Origin: Tigriopus japonicus
Taxonomy: Eukaryota; Arthropoda; Copepoda; Harpacticoida; Harpacticidae
Direction: 5' to 3'
Assembly (NCBI GenBank): GCA_010645155.1
Contig: CM021322.1
Location: 7,635,199-7,699,198, forward strand
DNA: 64,000 bases
Shown here in pieces: positions 50,001 to 59,169 of this stretch (position 1 is the stretch's first letter; each line of letters opens with the position of its first letter). A program made the translations under genes and the position numbers. A model generated the notes under the pieces. It had not been told where the DNA came from and made no database searches. It saw nothing but the letters and a program-made list of their open reading frames with translations.

Positions 50001-52913
50001 TTCATATGAGAGTTGAATGCACCATCGACACTCCCCCAAGGCTTGTTCCCAAAAAATTGGATTCATGTATCTTGTCGAAAAAAGCGAAGCCAGTATTTGG
50101 GGGTACCTTGGTCTATTTTTAATTGACTAAGAGCGAGAATGGCTTTCGAAAACAATGGGACGACCAACTTGAACGGGGAGGTTGGCGGGTTTTCCCGCGC
50201 TTTACCCTCCCCAGAATTGGCTCTTTTCGTACAAGTTGATCATGATGATGATCCATCATCCCGACCTGAAGTTATTACGCTGGAGAATTGTTTGCTTGTC
50301 TCCACTACTTAGCCAAGATCATCAGAAGCTTCATCAAGGCCAAAATTGGACGTTGAGGCCCTCGGAAATGGTTTCCAAAAAACTGGTGGAAAAGACACAT
50401 GAAACAAGTTGGGTCGGATATCTCATAAAAATACAAATGTTGCAATCAACTCCAAGAGAACGCAAAAATAAATAAAGTTCATTGCAAAAGATAAAAAATC
50501 GTTGGAAATAACATTTGTGAAGCGATCTGTATTTTTTTCTCAGTGTTGCTAGCTTCTGTGTCATCTTTGTCATGAGAATTTAGCACCAATTGTAGACCAG
50601 TCACCTGGAAATTGGTCACACTAAACAGATGATTGCTTCTGTGCAAAATGATTGTCCTCTAAGCCAAACCGAGAGCTATTACAGTTTTCAAGCGAGCCTT
50701 TTTCTACACCCCTCTACCATATCGGTAGTCTTAACTGATTGTAGGGGCATTTCAAAATGCCTTCTGGCTGTTTGTGTCCATGGCTTGAACCAATCTATTT
50801 TTCGGGCTCATCAATAATCATCGTGCGCTCATCTTGACATAATTTGCCTCAATTTGGACAAATGTGGCCATTCAAAAGACAAGACACAAAATGAACCAAA
50901 GCAACGCATCAACCATTGCAACTCCCCCTACCAATTGTGGCCAAAAAGGACATTAGCTAATTTGATGTCATTTCGAATCTGTATAGGCAGCTCAAAAACA
51001 TTGCCTCAAGACATTGATTGTCTACACACATCAAGGCATTGTGAGTGTCCAATAAGATCCGAAAATGAGCTAAACGCGTCCTTGAAAATTCAGAAATCTG
51101 TTTTGAATTCAGTTGGCGAATAACGCCAAACCAAGAGCTGAAAGCACCCCCATTTGGACCCATTTTGTTCCAGTCAAACGAAGAGAATATGGACACCCAA
51201 TTGATTCCTCATCATCCATCTTGATCTCTCGGGAAGAGCCTCAGCACTTCATTCTTGGGCCATTGATAAACAGTTTATTGATTTAAGATGACATGTCAGA
51301 TAGTGGCAGAATCCGAGGCGAGTTCGGGCAAGATTGGAAAAACACCTTGTCCAAGTCATTAAGAGCAACACCCTCCGCTTAGATGATGAAGATGATCGCC
51401 TACCTCTGACGCCATGGGACGCCAGGTGCGGCCAACGGCAACCATAGATGTGAAAATAACGGATTGCCTGACTTTTTGTTGAATTATTGCTGGCAACACT
51501 GATGTAAACAAAGAGGAACCGGTACTTAAATTTTGAAAGCTAACAGGCCATACATAACTTCTTGATTAAATGGCGGATATTTGATCTTGGATGGAGTTTC
51601 TACGTCTGTGCTGGACCATAACTGTCCAGCTGTTCATAGATGGCCGCAAAATGAGCTCCTGAATATCCTTGGGCAGATCAAGAAAAAGTCATTTGGAGAA
51701 CTGAACGTTCTTCGCGCACTGAACGTTCAGGCTTGAAGAGGAGAGGAGACCATGTGGAATTGTGGATGGGCCATTATTGCAGTTGAATTGCTCTCTAGGA
51801 GAATTAATTTTGAAATTAGGACCTGCTGGGAATATAAAGCATTTAGCCTCATCCAAGAGAAGGCGAAACAGAGGTTGTGATCCCAAGTCCAGAGCGGTTT
51901 AGAGTGCTCTGCCAAGGCTTACCTTGCTGGGATTAGCTCGCTTGACTATTGATAATTAATCATGAAAATGAGTTTTAAGATAGCTCGTCAGTCCTCCACA
52001 GGATTTGGCTTGTCATACAGAGGTTGAAAAATGTCTTTTAGGACGAAATGAAACAAAAGACACAAGTCACCTCTGAAGGGAAGGGCAATGCGAAATGTAA
52101 AAAGCTTCAAAGTCGTTTCCAGAGGACCAAAAAAGAAATCTAATTCAGGACGGTCAATTATCCTGTTGAACTCTAATTAGTAATTACACATATATAGGGT
52201 GGAGGGTGCCGATCTAACTCGAACACCTTTTTTTGTGGTAAGTCGTAAATTATCATGGTCAAATGGAGGTCAGGTTCGGGATCAACATCAAGAGCACTCA
52301 AAGAGGGTGTGCCCGTTAAACAGCATCATTATTGTGATTATCAGAATGTAAAGAAACATATTGTTTGGCTTTAATTGGAATATGGTATCACTTCAACTGT
52401 TTGAGCCAAGCGATTTGGATCAAGTTGGTCGAGCTTTGTGCTACTCGCTTGCAATGACGTGGGTTGATTTTATATTAATCTCACTTTTTTCTTTCTCAGA
52501 CCAAGAAATTAGGAAGGAGTAGGAAGATACTTCGGAAAAGGCAAAGCAATGCACATTCATGAAATTGGCGCAGAAAAATCAATTTCGAACCGTCTTTAAA
52601 GGCACTATGATCTCCGTTTAATTTTTCTGGACCAACCATTGATCATAATCTTACACAAAGAAATCATACTATGATAAATTGAATAAAACTGGCTTTTCAA
52701 TTGTTCAAAACTGCTCCTTTAACGAGTCCTTCATTTTAGGGCAAGAGAAAAGCTAAGCACAGAAAGGGTGTAAATATGCCTTTTTCATCCCAGAGAAAGT
52801 GTATCATTCAATAAGTTAAGCAATTGAATGATAAAGCCTTGTTTTATTTGAATAAAGTCAAACTTTACTGATAAACAAGCAGTTTCAAAATTTAGAAATC
52901 GTTTCAATTAAAA
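41074..52913. other. No gene recognised; one small membrane-like frame
   Basis: Mostly AT-rich sequence with short frames. See the findings for 44.2-44.5 kb (CGGTTTCGGTTT words) and 45285-45506 (hydrophobic frame). Confidence 0.5.
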
Positions 52914-53247
52914 CATGATCGGCGGGCCAAATAAAGCTTTTGGAGGTTTTTAGATTAAAAGTAATGCAAATTTGAAGTCTAATTGAGTCTCATTGACTTA
53001 TTTACTTAGTCAGCCCTTTAAGATTAAAACTTTATGGGATATTTAAGACATTATTCCAGTCTTAAATTCTTCCCCCCCCCCCCAAATACGGAGGGGAAGA
53101 AGGTCCCTAACATACCTAAGGTAAATACAATAAGCAATACCTACGCAAATGTGTTTTGCGATTCTAATGTAAATTTTGGAAATAGCCTACTGTACATTGC
53201 AATTTTATGACGATTGAGAGAGTCTACACTTAATTCGCCGACCCTGT
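52914..53247. mobile_element. Dispersed repeat family, copy B, with inverted ends
   Basis: CATGATCGGCGGGCC at the left and CGCCGACCCTGT at the right are an inverted pair (9 of 11). The right end, read inverted as ACAGGGTCGGCG...AAGTGTAGA, matches the start of copy A even better than its own left end. This looks like an old non-autonomous inverted-repeat transposon. No clear target duplication is present. A run of 12 C lies inside at 53072-53083. Confidence 0.5.
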
Positions 53248-54227
53248 TTAAATGAAAGACTCCATCACTTCACCATTGATAGGGGACACCTTTCAGAACA
53301 ATAACACAGGTCAATATACTCTGAGATTTCAACCTGTGTCAACAATCTCAATCTGATGGAAAGTAATATATTTTCCTGCTTCTGACAAACCGCCATTTTT
53401 CTCTTGTTTCTCGTCGGTCTTGAGGAACCTTTATCTCACGCAACCTTTCATAAAAATGATTTTGTACTATTGTACAGAAAAATCCTGAAATAACGTACGA
53501 GGGTTTCCTGATCTATTCGAAAACAAACGTTTATTGCCCAAGGAACACGAAGCCCAATAAATACTTCACGTTTTTACCGAGTTGCTTTTTACACCCCTTC
53601 GATCCTCCATCATTCTAATCACCACTATTCAGTTCGAATCATCCGATGGTCCTGTGGATAATTTGTGGACCCCTCCTCAAGTCTCCTCTTTTTAGAAGTC
53701 CGGTATTTTTTAATTGAAACTTTATCGTAGCTTTTCCGTCAAAATGGGTTGACTTGCTTCCTGAGAATTGGCTCGGTCCCAAACGCAACAACATCCATCA
53801 GTTCTGATGAAGGGGTTTTAGCCTTGAAGTGACAATCAACGGACGAAAAACATCGCCTTCGCCCATTTACTCTCTAATAGTGGAGTACGTATTACGTCCG
53901 TTTGGAGTCGAAAGATCCTTTGATGGGCAGGAATGCCACCAGAGGCTCTTGTTTGACACTAAGTGAGTGCCTGAGCTCGTAACGTTTGATTAGGAATTAT
54001 AGACGAAACACACCATGGAAAGTCCTCCCGTTATGAGCACCAACCATTAAGAATTCATTTACTTGTGGTTCACATTCCGTGCTGTGACTCAATTGTAGAC
54101 AACGGGAGAAACGATTATTAGCACATCACTCTTAGGCCCATTAGCTATCCAGTTGAGGCAACCTGCTTGAATGAAGTGCACTTTATTGTTCTATCTCTCC
54201 TTGGCATTTGTTGGTCAATAAAGAAAT
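53248..54227. other. Upstream region of the DEG/ENaC gene
   Basis: About 1 kb without recognisable coding sequence; presumed promoter and 5' UTR of the channel gene. No convincing TATA or Inr/DPE pair was identified by eye. Confidence 0.4.
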
Positions 54228-54263
54228 ATGCCGTGTTTGACAAAGCAAAAGTACAACAAGGAG
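54228..54263 (+). CDS. DEG/ENaC exon 1: 12-codon initial coding exon
   Basis: ATG at 54228 has A at -3, follows an in-frame TAA at 54219-54221, and encodes MPCLTKQKYNKE. It ends at GAG|GTAAGA. The 98-base intron ends in TTTTTCCCTTCAG, and the join to TTC CAA ATG is in phase 0. Frame continuity, the strong donor and the strong acceptor support it, but the large exon could also start alone at 54368. Confidence 0.6.
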
Positions 54264-57200
54264 GTAAGAATTTATCCCTTTCACATGCAATGAGAATATA
54301 ATTGCCCATGAAATTACCTTATATGATTCGCATCTTGTAACGGGTCCATTTTTCCCTTCAGTTCCAAATGGAACGAGTGGGCGACAAAATGTCGAGTCCG
54401 TTCCCAAAAACGGTGCGAGATCTCTCAGAAGTGTCTACAGTTCACGGATTACGATACGTTCTCAACGAAAAAGCTTGCTATTTGGATCGTATACTCTGGG
54501 CTTTGATCTGCATTATTGCCACAGGAATTGGTCTCTACATGTCAGCCCAACTTTGGGTCCATTGGCAGTCTAATCCTGTGATCACAACCATTGCTACAGC
54601 GTCGTTACCTATCACAAACTTGGATTTCCCGGCCATCACTTTGTGTAGTCCCGGCAATGATATAGCATCTTTAGCCAAGTTGCCCTTAATCTTGGATCAG
54701 TTTTGGACCGGTTTTTGGAACAATTCGGATTATTCTCAGGAGTTTGGCGATATGAATGGGACGGTTCAAGGTCAGGTTCTGACGGAGTTTATGATCCAAA
54801 TGGTTCCGGGATGGCCTTTGGAACTAACTCTGGAAGAATTCTTACTCCACATGACCACTGACCATGATGCTCTGATCAAGACCTTCATTATCACCAAGTA
54901 TTCGAATGACCCATTCGAAAATCGGCCAGCCTTTGACATTCTTTTAAATCCTGCTCGAGCCAACGAAATGGAACAAGTTCAATCTGAAATCAAGTCCAAA
55001 GTGGGACAACTCTTTTCTGCAATGAACTTCAGATCAAAGCAAGTCCACGAGATCATTTTGGCCGTGTTGTGGTTCACTGGCCTTCCTTGTGAGAAACTTC
55101 TTCAAACTTGCGTTTGGAAAGGCCGCAAGATCCCATGTTCCCTCTTGTTCCACTTGATCCCCACGGATATAGGATTTTGTTGCTCTTTCAATCATGACCC
55201 TTTGGTGACAATGCTGAGGAACTCGTCGTTCGCCAATATCTTGCAACGAATCGAAACCAAATACCAAGATTTGACCTTTGGACCCCATGTTCGAAATCAG
55301 AAGCGTTACATCAGTTACCCATTTTCGCCTCAAGCTGGCAAACACAATGGTTTGCTCGTGGTTTTGGATATGAAGTCCCATGATTTAAAGTCGACTTCCG
55401 TTAAGCAAGATTTCTTAGGGGTCCAAGCTTCGGTGACCCCCAAAAATCAGTTCCCTATGATGAATAGCAACAGCTTTTTGATATCTCCTGGTCAGGAAAC
55501 TCAAGTGGAGATTACTGGAAAAAGGTTATCGGCCACAGATACTCTGAGGAACACATTGGATCCGGTTGAAAGGAACTGCTTCTTTACTGACGAATACCCA
55601 CTTCAGCTCTTCTCGAATTACACAATGACCAATTGTTGGATGGAATGTCTCATGAACTTGAGTAAGCAAGCTTTGAGGCAACATGAGACTTGTATTCCAT
55701 GGAACTTTCCCACCAAGTTGGAACCACCCTGCAAGCCTATTGCCCATCAGTTGTTTTTGGAAGAATTCAATTATCTGGACATGAACAAGGTACTCGTACG
55801 CTTTCCATCGTGGGAAGTGGTTCTTGATGTTTCTGATATTCTTTCAATTCCCAGATCCATGTTTTGCTTAAGTGCAAACTAAGTTGTTTTCGTTGAAACT
55901 TCTGGCATTCCCCGGCAACCAAATAGTTTATTTATTCAGATTAAGTCGGTCGAGAGAAATGTGTCCTTGGCAAAGCACTTTGAAATTTGCATAACCCACA
56001 GAAACAGGGTAGTCACAAATTATCGGGCAGTACCTCTTTTAGGCGTAGATTTCGAGGCGAACGATGTTAAAAATACTTTGTTGTTGTAATAATATGAAGC
56101 ATGTAAGTGTTTAATCCACACTTTGTTGTGGAAGAGGGCTTTCAATAATACTTTGCCCGATTGTGTAAAGTGGGAAGAACCTTTCAAGATATTTGATTGA
56201 GTTACTTGAGTGTTCAGACATTCACGCATTATTCATTTTTGGGCACAAGATCCTACGCCCACAAAACCCTGTCTTGGCAAAGAAAGAAGCCCATTCTGAA
56301 TAAGAAAGCATCACCGTGGAACTTAACATGTACTTCACACATCACGGTGTTCAAATTTGTCAATCAAGTTGATAAAGAATTTCAACACACCTTGTGTCTT
56401 ACTTCTACACTTAACCACATAAAGTAACCACTTTATTTTCATTACAATGTACGTAGTAAATTTCAACGTGAGCAAAATGGCTCAAAGCCGACCAAAATTG
56501 CTCAATTTTTCAAATCTGCTTCATGATTGCCAGGGAAGAGGTCCAGTGAAATGAAATGAAGTGGTTTGTAGTCCATCTCAAATTTGTATTCAAACGTCCA
56601 TTAATAGTTCAATTTAGTCCAAATACGTTTCAGTCGCAATTTTCATCCTCAGACATAGATTTGCTTTCCACCTCAATTAGTAAAAAATAAAAATCATGAT
56701 CATAAATCACAAAAAACATGTCGTTTTGGTTGTGATCCTTCATCAAATCCTAAGTCTGTAAAAACATCTTGAATAACTGGAATTTCGATTTGAAATGACA
56801 ATTTTTTAAATGATTTTTTTCACTGCATGCAAAAATGTCTTTTAGTGAAATGAATGAGCGTAAAGGTAATGTTTCTTTTCAATCGAACCTTACTTTGCAA
56901 ACTGTACTAGAATCTTTAATGTGATTTTCTACATCAGAAAAATACTGTAGCTTTCTGGCAATTTCCACATACACTTTATTTACCAAATCCACCACCGCGT
57001 CATCTCTCTGAATTGATCTTGCGTAACTTTTCGTTCTGACGTGGAACCCTACGTATTTCCATCGGGATTCAACTCATTCAATTATCTAATATCAAATATT
57101 CCCCGCGTTCCCACCAGATTATTGGTACCGAGGTCTGTCGACCAAATTGTGGCGGAACCGAATACACAACCTCCATCTCATCCGCTCCATTTCGACCTTG

Positions 57201-57711
57201 CACTCAGGCCAATTTCGGTCTTACTCGTTTCTGTACTTTGGAAAGATATGGAGCTAAACCCCAAAAATGGGCCGATAACGTCTTGGACCAGTACCAAAAA
57301 TGGCTGAAAGGCCAGGATATGCCCAATTTTCTAAAGGCTTTAAAATCCCCTCAACGAACCACAAAACAAGATTCCATTTTCCAATCGGATGCTCAAACGA
57401 GGAGTTCCCCTGAAAACTATGATGCCTTTCAACGCGATATTGCTGTGATTAATTTCTTCTTTAGTCAACCAGTGGCCATGGAATTAGTTAGTGCTCCTAG
57501 TATGACTTGGGCCCAATATGTGTCGAGTGTGGGCGGATTATTGGGATTGTTCATCGGCTTCAGTCTCATTTCGGGTGTCGAGATTCTGTACTGGTTCACC
57601 ATTGGCTATGCTGAGAATGTTCACGCAGAGAAAAGAATCCGTAAGATTTCCGTGGAATCGTCAAATGCTCAACCAACACAGAAGACGTCATTTTCCACAT
57701 TTGTTGGATAG
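54228..57711 (+). CDS. DEG/ENaC (pickpocket-like) amiloride-sensitive sodium channel subunit, three exons (about 685 aa)
   Basis: Exons 54228-54263, 54362-55789 and 57118-57711 join in phase 0 to a single frame. The product is a plasma-membrane trimeric cation channel subunit with short cytosolic ends, two membrane helices and a large Cys-rich ectodomain. Visible hallmarks are the gating HG pair in STVHGLRY (about 40-41), TM1 (about 56-74), DFPAITLC (about 100-107), RNCFFTDEYPLQLFSNYTMTNC, the paired Cys of VCRPNCGGTEY, and TM2 with GLFIGFSLIS, where GFS (about 635-637) is the G-x-S selectivity filter. NxS/T glycosylation sites occur in the ectodomain. Length is normal to slightly long for the family. 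The ligand or stimulus cannot be read from sequence. Arthropod members serve mechano-, chemo- or osmosensation; which applies here is unknown. The start could instead be ATG at 54368 (671 aa). Confidence 0.9.
54362..55789 (+). CDS. DEG/ENaC exon 2: TM1 and most of the ectodomain
   Basis: 476 codons run from FQMERVGDK to NYLDMNK. The exon carries the HG motif, TM1, the FPA(I/V)T motif and most ectodomain cysteines. The donor is AAG|GTACTC at 55789/55790. Without splicing, the frame would run on only to a stop at 55882, losing TM2, so splicing is required for a working channel. Confidence 0.9.
57118..57711 (+). CDS. DEG/ENaC exon 3: last ectodomain cysteines, TM2 and C-tail
   Basis: After the acceptor TTCCCACCAG the frame reads IIGTEVCRPNCGGTEY, continuing the Cys pattern of exon 2 in phase 0. 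It ends with TM2 and a short cytosolic tail of about 35 residues; the stop is TAG at 57709-57711. An alternative acceptor at 57131-57132 would drop five residues. The intron before it is 1328 bases. Confidence 0.88.
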   Translation: MIGTEVCRPNCGGTEYTTSISSAPFRPCTQANFGLTRFCTLERYGAKPQKWADNVLDQYQKWLKGQDMPNFLKALKSPQRTTKQDSIFQSDAQTRSSPENYDAFQRDIAVINFFFSQPVAMELVSAPSMTWAQYVSSVGGLLGLFIGFSLISGVEILYWFTIGYAENVHAEKRIRKISVESSNAQPTQKTSFSTFVG

Positions 57712-57995
57712 ACAATCGCTTTTTCTCCTGTGTCAGATGGATGTGATGCACAAACAAAATTTTTGTGAACATATGTACTCTATTTCATCATGTACAAAGA
57801 ACGACGACTTCTAGTTTATTGAATTGATCGTCCGATGTCTATTTATGTGTATGATCTAGAGATCCAAGAGTTCTTGGAACATTTTAGAACAAGTATAAAT
57901 ACATTTTGCAAGACCTCACGTTGATGGATTGACTGATTACCAATCAAACTTTTTGTCAATGTGCTAACAACTTGCAAGTGACTTTCACAATGAAT

Positions 57996-58001
57996 ATTAA
58001 A
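57996..58001 (+). terminator. Candidate poly(A) signal ATTAAA for the DEG/ENaC gene
   Basis: No AATAAA was seen in the first 300 bases after the stop. ATTAAA, the commonest variant, lies 285 bases downstream. Single-hexamer evidence only. Confidence 0.25.
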
Positions 58002-58185
58002 CACCTCTATGAGACATGGTCAAAAAATTGTACTGTTGTAGAAAAAAGTGTTGGAACTTTCATGGAAAAGTGCCACAATCATAAAAAGTGCAAGTTTTGT
58101 GATCTTTTCCTAAAGCTGCACTACTTACATTAAAAAATGTATGCATTTTGGAAAAAGCATTTCAATATCAAATATACTTTATAAG

Positions 58186-58923
58186 CAGACCTGTGCCAAC
58201 TTTCAAAATGTAATTAATTATAATTAGACTGGTCCCTAAAAGCAACTGAATACACTTACAATTACTTTGTTTTCATTAGTAATTAATCACAATTACTTTC
58301 AAAAAGAAATTGACTTACATTATTACATTATACCCCTCCCCCTTCTTGTACTATATGTTTAATTATGTATTTATTTGTGTTATTTCACTTAAAAATGGTG
58401 ACCGAGTTATGTATCATGTTGGATTTTTGGAAAACAACAAAAAAGGGAAGACATGTCTAACATCAATCTACATCTACATTGTTACGCAAAATCAACTTAA
58501 GCTCATTTTGTTTTTAAGAGTAAAATACAAGAATAGAGCCAATAGCTGCTTCCTTAGGGTTCATCATTTTAAGAACCAAATAATAGTGAGAATTTGTGGA
58601 TAAATCGGTGAAATTCTTGATACCAAAACTTGCTTTGCAGGAGAAAATATAATTACAATTCGAAATCGAAAAATCTCAATTACATCGACCAAAATGTAAT
58701 CAATTACATTTACAATCGCTCTGAGTTCAAATGTGACTAATTACGATAACATTGAAATGTAATTGCAACTATGTAATTGTCATTGTAATTGAAATTATAT
58801 TTGCATGACAAGTCAGATAAACTGTAAGAACAATATTCCTGTCATATTTGTAAAATATTAATATTCAAGGTGCACAACTATTCCTTTTTCACAATTTGAA
58901 ATCTTAATTGCATGACAGGTCTG
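58186..58923. mobile_element. Possible inverted-repeat element rich in GTAATT/AATTAC
   Basis: CAGACCTGT at 58186 recurs inverted as ACAGGTCTG ending at 58923. Near each end are many ATGTAATT and AATTACA words in both orientations. The 8-base flanks match at only 4 of 8. A related end-like sequence (TTGCATGACAAGTCAG) occurs near 58800, so the right boundary is uncertain. It lies between the convergent DEG/ENaC and MsrB genes. Confidence 0.35.
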
Positions 58924-59029
58924 ACAATCAGTAAAGTCTTATTTCAAGATTATCACTAAAACCAGTCTTATATAATGATTTGAAATAAGGCTATTCACAG
59001 ATGTTTGCAATTGATCAAATTGCACGATG

Positions 59030-59035
59030 TTTATT
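59030..59035 (-). terminator. Poly(A) signal AATAAA just after the MsrB stop
   Basis: On the minus strand AATAAA starts only 7 bases after the TGA stop, implying a 3' UTR of perhaps 25-35 bases. No other strong hexamer is needed to explain the end of this gene. Confidence 0.55.
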
Positions 59036-59042
59036 CTAACTT

Positions 59043-59169
59043 TCACTCGAGACCAGGATTGTATTTGAGAGCTACTCCATTCATACAATATCTCAATCCA
59101 GTTGGTTGAGGTCCGTCATTGAAAACGTGTCCCAAATGAGCTCCACATCGGGAACAATGTACCTCAGAT
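59043..59169 (-). CDS. MsrB: MsrB terminal exon with catalytic cysteine
   Basis: The acceptor CCCCTTAG precedes ATCTGAG; the first base completes the split Arg codon. The exon encodes [30 protein letters not shown] and the end of the protein, with TGA at 59045-59043. It was too short (42 residues) for an ORF search but is unmistakable by motif. Confidence 0.93.

Noticed and set aside
53068..53100. Possible hairpin CTTCCCC...GGGGAAG around the C run
   Set aside because: The loop contains a homopolymer prone to error, and it lies within a dispersed repeat; no function is indicated.
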